Assembly: GCA_900550545.1 (NCBI GenBank)
Contig: URSS01000043.1
Span: 1-21,664, forward strand
Length of the DNA: 21,664 nucleotides
Reading direction: 5' to 3'
Source of the DNA: an uncultured Lachnobacterium sp.
Lineage (GTDB): Bacteria > Bacillota > Clostridia > Lachnospirales > Lachnospiraceae
Numbering within the stretch: position 1 is the first letter of the stretch; each line of letters starts with the position of its first letter. This document shows, in pieces, positions 7,797 through 15,074 of the stretch. The notes below the pieces were generated by a model, which searched no databases, was not told where the DNA came from, and was given only the letters and a program-made list of their open reading frames with translations. A program made the translations under genes and the position numbers.

Positions 7797-7940
7797 ATGA
7801 AGCATGTAAAGACATTAAATACAAGAAAGTTACAGAACACAATCAAAAAAGGTGGATGTGGCGAGTGCCAGACATCTTGCCAGTCAGCTTGCAAGACATC
7901 CTGCACAGTAGGAAACCAGACTTGTGAGAACTGCAAGTAA
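7797..7940 (+). CDS. scfA: SCIFF ranthipeptide precursor
   Basis: A 47-residue precursor of the SCIFF (six cysteines in forty-five) family. The leader runs to about residue 20 (starts MKHVKTLNTRKLQ, ends KKGG); the core carries CGECQTSC, QSACKTSCTVGNQTC and a final ENCK. Cysteines are at 21, 24, 28, 32, 36, 43 and 46, one more than the usual six. The family enzyme CteB is known to link Cys32 to Thr37 of its precursor through a non-alpha thioether; both residues are present here at the same positions. AAGGAG precedes ATG 7797. The gene is followed by a structured spacer and then its maturase. SCIFF-derived peptides have been linked to quorum sensing in some clostridia; the role here is not shown by sequence. 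Confidence 0.95.
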   Translation: MKHVKTLNTRKLQNTIKKGGCGECQTSCQSACKTSCTVGNQTCENCK

Positions 7941-7962
7941 GCATTACGTGCTTGCTTGCCAG

Positions 7963-8041
7963 CCCGAGGCATTGCGTAAGCAATTTTATATGCCGAGGGT
8001 TATCCCGTTTTAGAGAACCAAATGAATACTCATAAACGGGA
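7963..8041 (+). ncRNA. Structured spacer between SCIFF and its maturase, type unknown
   Basis: Two hairpins read off directly. The first pairs CCC (7963-7965) with GGG (7997-7999), then has facing GA/GA (7966-7967 and 7995-7996, able to form tandem sheared pairs), then GGCA with TGCC (7968-7971, 7991-7994), a 7-nt bulge, and TTGC-GTAA-GCAA (7972-7983) with a GNRA tetraloop. The second pairs TCCCGTTT (8003-8010) with its exact complement (8034-8041). Tandem GA plus GNRA in one stem is more than chance usually offers. I cannot match it to a named riboswitch; it may control readthrough to the maturase or stabilise the SCIFF mRNA. Confidence 0.45.
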
Positions 8042-8062
8042 GTGAAGAAAATATAAATAAAC

Positions 8063-8090
8063 GACCGCGTGCCTTGCGCGCGGTCTGTTT
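8063..8090 (+). terminator. GC-rich terminator/attenuator between SCIFF and maturase
   Basis: GACCGCGTG (8063-8071) pairs with CGCGCGGTC (8077-8085), 9 bp with one G-U and a 5-nt loop, followed by TGTTTGTGTT. The T tract is imperfect, so partial termination is likely. This would leave the precursor transcript much more abundant than the maturase transcript. Confidence 0.6.
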
Positions 8091-8115
8091 GTGTTAAGAG
8101 AGGAGAAATATTATA

Positions 8116-9471
8116 GTGGTTCATCAGTTTAAGAACAATGGCTATGATATTGTCTTGGATGTGAACTCCGGAGCCATTCACGTAGTTGACGATGTCACCT
8201 ATGATGTGATCGCAATGTACGAGGAGCATACCAAAGAAGAAATTCTTGCGGCTCTTTCGGACAAGTATTCGGAGACGGAGATAAAAGAAGCAATGGATGA
8301 GGTGGAACAGCTTCGGGAGAACGAAGAACTGTTCACGGAGGATGTATACGAGAATCATATTATCGATTTCAAGAAGCGTCCGACGGTAGTCAAGGCGCTT
8401 TGCCTGCATATTGCACATGACTGTAACCTTGCCTGTAAATATTGCTTTGCAGAAGAAGGCGAATATCACGGCAGACGTGCACTGATGTCTTATGAGACAG
8501 GAAAACAGGCACTTGATTTTCTGATTGCCAATTCAGGCAATCGTCGTAACCTTGAGGTGGATTTCTTTGGAGGAGAACCGTTGCTGAACTTTGATGTGGT
8601 AAAGCAGCTGGTTGCTTACGGACGTGAGCAGGAGAAGCTTCATGACAAGCATTTCCGTTTTACACTCACGACGAACGGTGTTTTGCTCAATGATGACATC
8701 ATGGAGTTTGCCAACAAAGAAATGGATAATGTCGTATTAAGTATTGACGGACGTAAGGAAGTTCACGATCATATGAGACCGTTTAGAAAAGGAGCCGGAA
8801 GCTATGATCTGATCGTTCCTAAGTTTCAGAAGCTGGCAGACAGCCGGAATCAGGAGCGCTATTATGTCCGGGGAACATTTACCCATTACAATACGGATTT
8901 CTCAAAGGATGTACTGCATCTTGCAGATCTTGGATTTAAGCAGATTTCGGTGGAGCCGGTTGTTGCGCAGCCGACCGATGATTATGCCTTGACAGAAGAA
9001 GATCTTCCGGTATTGTTTGAAGAATACGACAAGCTTGCTGCCGAGATGGTCAGACGAAACAGAGAAGGCAATGCATTTAACTTCTTCCATTTTATGATAG
9101 ACTTAGAAGGAGGACCTTGTGTATACAAGCGTCTTTCCGGATGTGGCTCAGGAACCGAATATCTTGCGGTAACTCCTTGGGGAGACCTGTATCCGTGCCA
9201 TCAGTTCGTTGGAAATGAAGATTTCCTTATGGGCAATGTATGGGATGGAATCAAGAGAACTGACATACAGGATGAATTCAAATGCTGTAATGTCTACGCA
9301 AAAGAAAAATGCCGCAACTGTTTTGCACGGTTTTACTGTAGTGGTGGATGTGCCGCAAACTCATACAATTTCCACGGAAGTATCACAGATGCTTATGATC
9401 TTGGCTGTGAACTTCAGAAGAAGCGTATCGAGTGTGCGATCATGATAAAAGCTGCTGAAGCGGAAAATTAA
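8116..9471 (+). CDS. scfB: SCIFF radical SAM maturase (SPASM domain, thioether-forming)
   Basis: Cytoplasmic radical SAM enzyme that installs thioether bonds in the SCIFF peptide. Length 451 residues, family-typical. Residues 1-80 form a PqqD-like peptide recognition part (FKNNGYDIVLDVNSGAIHVVDDV). The radical SAM cluster motif is C103-x3-C107-x2-C110 (CNLACKYC), with the GGEP motif at 152-155. The SPASM region has C343, C361, C399-x2-C402-x5-C408-x3-C412 and C431, enough for two auxiliary Fe-S clusters; C335, C390, C391 and C440 are further cysteines. GTG 8116 is chosen because AGGAGA lies 9 nt upstream and the protein then starts (M)VHQFKNNGY as in relatives. It follows the SCIFF gene after a structured spacer; secDF begins 21 nt after its stop, implying co-transcription. 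Confidence 0.96.
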   Translation: MVHQFKNNGYDIVLDVNSGAIHVVDDVTYDVIAMYEEHTKEEILAALSDKYSETEIKEAMDEVEQLRENEELFTEDVYENHIIDFKKRPTVVKALCLHIAHDCNLACKYCFAEEGEYHGRRALMSYETGKQALDFLIANSGNRRNLEVDFFGGEPLLNFDVVKQLVAYGREQEKLHDKHFRFTLTTNGVLLNDDIMEFANKEMDNVVLSIDGRKEVHDHMRPFRKGAGSYDLIVPKFQKLADSRNQERYYVRGTFTHYNTDFSKDVLHLADLGFKQISVEPVVAQPTDDYALTEEDLPVLFEEYDKLAAEMVRRNREGNAFNFFHFMIDLEGGPCVYKRLSGCGSGTEYLAVTPWGDLYPCHQFVGNEDFLMGNVWDGIKRTDIQDEFKCCNVYAKEKCRNCFARFYCSGGCAANSYNFHGSITDAYDLGCELQKKRIECAIMIKAAEAEN

Positions 9472-9492
9472 AAGAATAGGAAGGAAACGAAG

Positions 9493-11799
9493 ATGAAAAA
9501 AAGTAAGGGCGTCGTAATTATTGCGGTCATCCTGGCCTGTCTGATCGGTCTTGGATACTATACGACTACAATAATGTCTGCGACAAGCACAAGTCAGGCA
9601 AAGACTGACAACAAGACAAAGTCTGAAGGCATTAAGCTTGGTCTTGACTTATCCGGTGGTGTTTCCATTACATACCGGATCGTTGACAAGAATCCGTCCA
9701 AGACGGATATCGAGGATACCGTAGCAAAGCTCGAAGAGCGTGCAGAAAGCTACAGTACTGAATATGCAGTATATGCAGTTGGTGATGATCGTATCACAGT
9801 TGAAATTCCTGGTGTATACGATGCAAACGCTGTCCTTGAAGATCTGGGAAGTCCTGGATCCTTGTACTTTATTGTACAGAAAGGTGCAGACGGTACAGAC
9901 AACTATACATACGACCAGTCTACCGGCGAGTACAAGATCGCAGAAGGAAAAGATATTGATTCCTTAAAAGAAGACGGATCCATTATTTTTGATGGTAACG
10001 GTGTAAAATCTGCTACAGCAACTTACAACCAGGATCAGGCAACAGGTTCTAAAAGCCCTGTTGTAGCACTTTCTTTCAAGAAAGATGCAACAGAAAAGTT
10101 TGCTACAGCAACTGAGAATGCATACAAAAACGGTGAGACCATCGGTATTTACTATGATGATCATTTCATCAGTGTCCCAACTGTTAAAAGTGGAGCAATC
10201 ACCGATGGAAACTGTGTCATCGAAGGACAGTCTGATTATGAAGAAGCGCAGCAGCTTGCTACATTTATCCGTGTTGGTGCCATCAACTTAAAACTTGAAG
10301 AGATGGAGTCAAATGTTGTAGGTGCACAGCTTGGTGGAAAAGCTCTTTCTTCCAGTGTGAAGGCGGCCATTATCGGTCTGATCCTTGTCATGCTTTACAT
10401 GATCATCTGCTATGGTCTGTCCGGTGCAGTTGCATCTGTCGGCCTTGCTATTTATACAACACTCGTTGTTGCATTTATTTATCTGTTTGAAATTACACTG
10501 ACACTGCCTGGTATCGCGGGTGTTATCCTCGGTATTGGTATGGCGGTCGATGCCAACGTAATCATTATCTCACGTATCCGTGAGGAGATTGCAAATGGAA
10601 AATCTGTACTGACTTCCATCAAAGAAGGTTACAAGAAAGCATTATCTGCAATTATTGATGGTAACGTAACAACCTTTATCGCAGCTTTGGTACTGATGTG
10701 GCTTGGATCCGGTACCGTTAAGGGATTTGCTTATACATTGATGATTTCCCTTGTGGTATCTATGTTCACAGCCCTTGTTGTATCACGTTTCTTAAACCTT
10801 GCACTCTATGCAGTAGGCTGCAGAAACGAGAAGTTATACGGTCGTGCAAAAGTCAGAAGAACAATCGACTTCATGAAGCATCGTGTTGTATTCTTTGCAA
10901 TTTCAATTGTTATTATTGTTGCAGGTTTTGTTGGAATGATTGGCTATTCTGCATCCGGTAACAAAGCTTTGAATTACAGCCTTGAGTTCGTAGGTGGTAC
11001 ATCCATTTCCGCAGATTTCGGAAAAGATTATACCGTAGAGCAGGTAGAGGCAGATATCGTTCCGGAAGTTGCATCTGTAATCAATGACAATGCAATTCAG
11101 GCAAGTACAGTATCCGGAAGCAAGGTTGTAACAATTAAGACAAAGACATTGACATTGGATGAGCGTGAATCTGTAAATAAGATGCTCGTTGATAAGTTTG
11201 GTGTTGATGAATCTACCATCGAGACACAGAGTATTGGATCAACAATCAGTGGAGAAATGCGTAAGAATGCGGTTATGGCCGTAATCGTTGCATGTATCTT
11301 CATGTTGTTCTATATCTGGTTCCGTTTCAAGGATATCCGTTTTGCAAGTAGTGCGATCATCGCATTGCTCCATGATGTGCTTGTTGTATTGACAGCATAT
11401 GCATTGATCCGTATTTCTGTAGGTAATACATTTATCGCTTGTATGCTTACCATCGTCGGTTACTCCATCAACGATACCATCGTTGTATTTGACCGTATCC
11501 GTGAGAATATGCATGGACTTCGTGAGCAGACGCCAGAGTCACTTGCAGAAGTTGCAAATCGCTCTTTGACACAGACACTTTCAAGAACAATCAATACATC
11601 CGTTACAACTATTGTAATGGTATTGCTGCTGTTTATTCTTGGTGTATCTTCCATCCGTGAGTTTGCATTACCACTTATGGTTGGTCTTGTCAGTGGTACT
11701 TATTCTTCTATCTTTATTGCAACCTCTTTATGGTATGTAATGAAATTACATTTCGGAAAGAATAAGCTTGCAAAAAAGAATGCAAAGAAAAATAAATAG
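9493..11799 (+). CDS. secDF: Fused protein translocase subunit SecDF
   Basis: A 768-residue natural fusion of SecD and SecF, the RND-type auxiliary proteins that use the proton gradient to help SecYEG export. SecD half: first membrane helix (about 7-28), GLDLSGGVSITYR motif (about 50-62), large outer P1 region, five helices from about 293 and the motif GMAVDANVIIISRIREEI. SecF half begins near 455: RRTIDFMKHR, helix, LEFVGGTSI motif, outer domain, and GYSINDTIVVFDRIREN with the last helices. The C-terminus is Lys-rich. ATG 9493 is preceded by AGGAAGGA. Fusion is common in Firmicutes; placement right after the SCIFF maturase is a recurrent clostridial arrangement but need not mean a dedicated exporter. 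A good terminator follows. Confidence 0.96.
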   Translation: MKKSKGVVIIAVILACLIGLGYYTTTIMSATSTSQAKTDNKTKSEGIKLGLDLSGGVSITYRIVDKNPSKTDIEDTVAKLEERAESYSTEYAVYAVGDDRITVEIPGVYDANAVLEDLGSPGSLYFIVQKGADGTDNYTYDQSTGEYKIAEGKDIDSLKEDGSIIFDGNGVKSATATYNQDQATGSKSPVVALSFKKDATEKFATATENAYKNGETIGIYYDDHFISVPTVKSGAITDGNCVIEGQSDYEEAQQLATFIRVGAINLKLEEMESNVVGAQLGGKALSSSVKAAIIGLILVMLYMIICYGLSGAVASVGLAIYTTLVVAFIYLFEITLTLPGIAGVILGIGMAVDANVIIISRIREEIANGKSVLTSIKEGYKKALSAIIDGNVTTFIAALVLMWLGSGTVKGFAYTLMISLVVSMFTALVVSRFLNLALYAVGCRNEKLYGRAKVRRTIDFMKHRVVFFAISIVIIVAGFVGMIGYSASGNKALNYSLEFVGGTSISADFGKDYTVEQVEADIVPEVASVINDNAIQASTVSGSKVVTIKTKTLTLDERESVNKMLVDKFGVDESTIETQSIGSTISGEMRKNAVMAVIVACIFMLFYIWFRFKDIRFASSAIIALLHDVLVVLTAYALIRISVGNTFIACMLTIVGYSINDTIVVFDRIRENMHGLREQTPESLAEVANRSLTQTLSRTINTSVTTIVMVLLLFILGVSSIREFALPLMVGLVSGTYSSIFIATSLWYVMKLHFGKNKLAKKNAKKNK

Positions 11800-11811
11800 A
11801 AGATAAAAGAC

Positions 11812-11845
11812 AGGGGCTGTGAGAAAGAATCACAGCCCCTTATTT
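11812..11845 (+). terminator. Terminator of the SCIFF-secDF unit
   Basis: AGGGGCTGTG (11812-11821) and its perfect complement (11831-11840) form a 10-bp GC-rich stem with a 9-nt loop, followed by TATTT. Confidence 0.85.
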
Positions 11846-11887
11846 GTTATGGAAGCGCACATTTTATTTTCAGGAGAAAGGAAAGAT

Positions 11888-12172
11888 ATGAGCTTATTAT
11901 TTGATAATATGGAATATGCGATTCTTTATGTGGTGATCATGAATATTCTGGGAGTTGCAGTCATGGGAATTGATAAGTATAAGGCACAGCATAAACTGTG
12001 GAGAATCCCAGAAAAAACGCTTTTTCTTGTGAGTATCCTCGGTGGAAGTATTGGAACCTGGACGGGAATGTATCTGTTCCGGCATAAGACGAAACACTGG
12101 TATTTTGTCTTTGGCATGCCCGCAATTCTGGTAATACAGATTGTTGTTTTATGCATTTTACAGTTCCGGTAA
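11888..12172 (+). CDS. DUF1294 small membrane protein
   Basis: A 94-residue inner-membrane protein with three hydrophobic segments. It shows the DUF1294 signature: GIDKYKAQHKLWRIPE, then LGGSIGTWTGMYLFRHKTKHWYF. The family is widespread and of unknown function. ATG 11888 is preferred to the in-frame GTG 11819 because it is preceded by AGGAGAAAGGA and the longer form would begin inside the secDF terminator hairpin. No promoter was clear; glyA downstream has its own. Confidence 0.85.
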   Translation: MSLLFDNMEYAILYVVIMNILGVAVMGIDKYKAQHKLWRIPEKTLFLVSILGGSIGTWTGMYLFRHKTKHWYFVFGMPAILVIQIVVLCILQFR

Positions 12173-12201
12173 AATGATTTTTCTATACGAAATCCTCTGT
12201 A

Positions 12202-12230
12202 TTGCATTACCATACAAAATCAGTTATAAT
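12202..12230 (+). promoter_or_regulatory. Promoter of glyA
   Basis: TTGCAT (12202-12207), exactly 17 nt, consensus TATAAT (12225-12230). The leader would be about 45 nt, too short for a glycine or tetrahydrofolate riboswitch. Confidence 0.8.
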
Positions 12231-12282
12231 CGTTGGTAACAGACGCATAGTGTGAATGAATAAAGAGTAAAGGAGAAACAAT

Positions 12283-13530
12283 ATGTATACATTAGATGAT
12301 ATTCAGGCAGTAGATCCTGAAATCGCAGCAGCGATTACCGCGGAATTTGACAGACAGAACAGTCATATCGAGCTGATCGCATCTGAGAACTGGGTAAGCC
12401 CTGCTGTTATGTCAGCGATGGGAAGCATTCTTACAAACAAATACGCAGAAGGATATCCTGGAAAACGTTACTACGGTGGATGCGAGTGCGTAGATGTGGT
12501 AGAGGAGCTTGCAAGGGAACGTGCAAAGAAGCTGTTTGGATGTGAATATGTTAACGTACAGCCACATTCCGGCGCACAGGCAAATATGGCAGTGCAGTTC
12601 GCAATTTTAAAGCCGGGTGATACCATTATGGGTATGAACCTTGATCACGGCGGACATCTGACACACGGTTCACCAGTCAATTTCTCCGGAACTTATTTTC
12701 ATGTAGTACCTTACGGTGTAAATGATGAGGGATTTATCGATTATGATAAGGTAAGAGAGATCGCTTTAGATTGCAAGCCAAAGATGATCATTGCCGGAGC
12801 ATCTGCTTATGCTCGTACAATCGATTTCAAGAAATTCCGTGAAATCGCTGACGAAGTAGACGCAGTACTTATGGTAGATATGGCACATATTGCCGGACTG
12901 GTTGCGGCCGGATTACATCCAAGTCCAATCCCATATGCAGATGTTGTTACGACAACAACACACAAGACACTCCGCGGACCGCGTGGAGGAATGATTCTCT
13001 GCAGCGAGGAAGTAAACAAAAAATATAATTTCAACAAGGCAATTTTCCCAGGAACACAGGGTGGTCCGCTGATGCATGTGATCGCAGCCAAGGCTGTATG
13101 TTTTGAGGAGGCATTAAAGCCGGAGTTCAAGGCATATCAGGAACAGATTGTAAAGAATGCACAGGCACTTTGCAAGGGATTACAGAAGCGCGATATCAAG
13201 ATCGTTTCCGATGGAACAGACAATCATCTGATGCTGGTTGACCTGACACCATATAACCTTACTGGTAAAGTTGTAGAGAAGCTTCTTGACAGCGCACATA
13301 TTACAGCAAACAAGAATACAATTCCAAACGATCCACAGAAGCCATTCGTAACAAGTGGTATCCGTCTTGGAACACCTGCCGCTACATCCAGAGGCTTAAA
13401 AGAAGACGACTTCGATCAGGTAGCAGAAGCAATTGCAATGCTGATCAAAGAGGGAGAGCCGGCAGTAGAGAAAGCACAGGCAATCATTAAGACATTGACC
13501 GACAAATATCCTTTACAGCCAATGCATTAA
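12283..13530 (+). CDS. glyA: Serine hydroxymethyltransferase
   Basis: PLP enzyme converting serine and tetrahydrofolate to glycine and 5,10-methylene-tetrahydrofolate; main source of one-carbon units. At 415 residues it has full family length. Landmarks: IELIASENWVSPAVM, EGYPGKRYYGGCE, the PHSGAQANMAV segment, DMAHIAGLVAAGLHPSP, and the PLP-lysine motif TTTTHKTLRGPRGG with Lys228. SD AGGAGA precedes ATG 12283. It is transcribed from its own promoter, and serS downstream again has its own, so it is probably monocistronic or nearly so, although no hairpin terminator is visible after it. Confidence 0.98.
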   Translation: MYTLDDIQAVDPEIAAAITAEFDRQNSHIELIASENWVSPAVMSAMGSILTNKYAEGYPGKRYYGGCECVDVVEELARERAKKLFGCEYVNVQPHSGAQANMAVQFAILKPGDTIMGMNLDHGGHLTHGSPVNFSGTYFHVVPYGVNDEGFIDYDKVREIALDCKPKMIIAGASAYARTIDFKKFREIADEVDAVLMVDMAHIAGLVAAGLHPSPIPYADVVTTTTHKTLRGPRGGMILCSEEVNKKYNFNKAIFPGTQGGPLMHVIAAKAVCFEEALKPEFKAYQEQIVKNAQALCKGLQKRDIKIVSDGTDNHLMLVDLTPYNLTGKVVEKLLDSAHITANKNTIPNDPQKPFVTSGIRLGTPAATSRGLKEDDFDQVAEAIAMLIKEGEPAVEKAQAIIKTLTDKYPLQPMH

Positions 13531-13533
13531 TTC

Positions 13534-13562
13534 TTGCTTTTTAGCATGATTGATTGTATAAT
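13534..13562 (+). promoter_or_regulatory. Promoter of serS
   Basis: TTGCTT (13534-13539), 17 nt, TATAAT (13557-13562), beginning only 3 nt after the glyA stop. The resulting leader of about 75 nt is too short for a serine T-box. Confidence 0.75.
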
Positions 13563-13608
13563 TGCAAAATTAGATGAGAGGTTTTATTCTCAGAAAAAAG
13601 GGTGATGT

Positions 13609-13628
13609 AAAGCAGACATATCTGCTTT
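13609..13628 (+). promoter_or_regulatory. Hairpin in the serS leader
   Basis: AAAGCAGA-CATA-TCTGCTTT, an 8-bp perfect stem with a 4-nt loop, ends 6 nt before the AGGAGG of serS. It leaves the ribosome site free; it could affect message stability or initiation. No T tract, so not a terminator. Confidence 0.4.
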
Positions 13629-13644
13629 ATGCATAGGAGGAAAA

Positions 13645-14934
13645 ATGATTGATTTAAAGTTTTTAAGAGAGAATCCGGAAGTCGTAAAGGAAAACATTAA
13701 GAAGAAATTCCAGGATCACAAGCTTCCACTCGTTGATGAAGTAATCGAGCTGGATGCAAAGGCTCGTGCAGCACAGTCCGAGGCAGATGAGCTTCGTGCA
13801 AATAAAAATAAAATTTCCAAGCAGATCGGTGCTTTGATGGCACAGGGAAAGAAGGAAGAAGCTGAGGAAGTGAAGGCACAGGTTGCAGCCAATGCAGCAC
13901 GTCTTAGCGAACTTGAGGCACAGGAGAAGGAACTGTCTGAAAAGGTTACACAGATTATGATGACAATTCCAAACATCATTGATCCATCGGTTCCGATTGG
14001 AAAAGATGACAGCTGCAATGTAGAGATTGAGAAGTTCGGTGAGCCGGTAGTTCCTGATTTCGAAGTTCCATATCATACAGATATTATGGAGCGTTTTGAT
14101 GGTATTGACCTTGACGCAGCCGGAAAAGTTGCCGGAAATGGTTTCTATTATCTGATGGGAGATATTGCAAGAATTCATTCCGCAGTCATCTCTTATGCAA
14201 GAGACTTTATGATCGATCGTGGATTTACTTACTGTGTTCCACCATTTATGATCCGTTCGAATGTTGTAACAGGTGTTATGAGTTTCGATGAGATGGATGC
14301 CATGATGTACAAGATCGAGGGAGAAGATCTTTACCTGATCGGTACTTCCGAGCATTCTATGATTGGTAAGTTCATTGATACCATTAACGACGAAGAAAAA
14401 TTACCATATACACTGACAAGCTATTCTCCATGTTTCCGTAAAGAGAAAGGTGCTCACGGAATCGAGGAGCGTGGTGTATATCGTATTCACCAGTTCGAAA
14501 AGCAGGAAATGATCGTTGTATGCAAGCCGGAAGACTCAAAGGTATGGTATGACAAGCTTTGGCAGAATACCGTTGATTTGTTCCGCAGCTTGGATATTCC
14601 GGTACGTACCTTAGAGTGCTGTTCCGGTGATTTGGCAGATCTGAAAGTGAAATCCTGTGATGTTGAGGCGTGGTCTCCACGTCAGAAGAAGTACTTTGAA
14701 GTAGGAAGCTGCTCAAATCTTGGAGATGCACAGGCAAGACGTCTGAAAATCCGTGTAAAGGGTAAGGATGGAAAGAAGTATTTTGCACATACTTTAAATA
14801 ATACAGTAGTTGCACCACCACGTATGCTGATCGCATTCCTTGAGAATAATCTGAACGAAGATGGTTCTGTAAATATTCCAAAGGCACTTCAGCCATATAT
14901 GGGTGGAACAGAAAAGATTATTCCGAAGCACTAA
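13645..14934 (+). CDS. serS: Seryl-tRNA synthetase, divergent (archaeal-like) motifs
   Basis: Charges tRNA-Ser (and tRNA-Sec where present). 429 residues. The N-terminal long coiled-coil arm (about 30-105, Lys/Glu/Ala-rich) binds the tRNA variable arm. The catalytic domain has GTSEHSMIGKF, motif 2 as CFRKEKGAHGIEERGVYRIHQ, and CSNLGDAQARR followed by HTLNNTVVAPPRMLIAFLEN as motif 3. The usual bacterial forms are SEAGSAGRDTRG and HTLNGSGLAVGRT, so this enzyme belongs to another SerRS branch resembling archaeal sequences in these motifs. That is recognition by eye, not a tree. AGGAGG at 13635-13640 precedes ATG 13645. It has its own promoter and a long hairpin terminator downstream. Confidence 0.95.
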   Translation: MIDLKFLRENPEVVKENIKKKFQDHKLPLVDEVIELDAKARAAQSEADELRANKNKISKQIGALMAQGKKEEAEEVKAQVAANAARLSELEAQEKELSEKVTQIMMTIPNIIDPSVPIGKDDSCNVEIEKFGEPVVPDFEVPYHTDIMERFDGIDLDAAGKVAGNGFYYLMGDIARIHSAVISYARDFMIDRGFTYCVPPFMIRSNVVTGVMSFDEMDAMMYKIEGEDLYLIGTSEHSMIGKFIDTINDEEKLPYTLTSYSPCFRKEKGAHGIEERGVYRIHQFEKQEMIVVCKPEDSKVWYDKLWQNTVDLFRSLDIPVRTLECCSGDLADLKVKSCDVEAWSPRQKKYFEVGSCSNLGDAQARRLKIRVKGKDGKKYFAHTLNNTVVAPPRMLIAFLENNLNEDGSVNIPKALQPYMGGTEKIIPKH

Positions 14935-15000
14935 TTATTTGAGGGAGCATATGAGCAGAGCAGAGGTTTGGCGAAACGTGAATCGGTAATTTGGTTATGA

Positions 15001-15055
15001 AGTAACTGTTTGAAAAGGCATTTGCCTTTTTGAACGGTTACTTATTTTGTTGTTT
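15001..15055 (+). terminator. 20-bp hairpin terminator between serS and the EIIC-EAL gene
   Basis: Arms 15001-15020 and 15023-15042 pair over all 20 positions with three G-U pairs (GTAACTGTT near the base, AAAAGGCA near the tip), then TATTTTGTTGTTT. It is placed 66 nt after serS. No clear promoter lies between it and the EIIC-EAL gene, so it may also act as a readthrough control point for that gene. Confidence 0.7.
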
Positions 15056-15074
15056 AAAGGAAATATGTAATACA

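Noticed and set aside
13531..13644. T-box riboswitch before serS
   Set aside because: The leader from the visible promoter is about 75 nt, without the T-box sequence or an antiterminator/terminator pair.
14951..14989. 12-codon open frame after serS as a leader peptide
   Set aside because: GAGGGAG is too close to the ATG for a good site, and no repeated regulatory codon is present; chance is likely.
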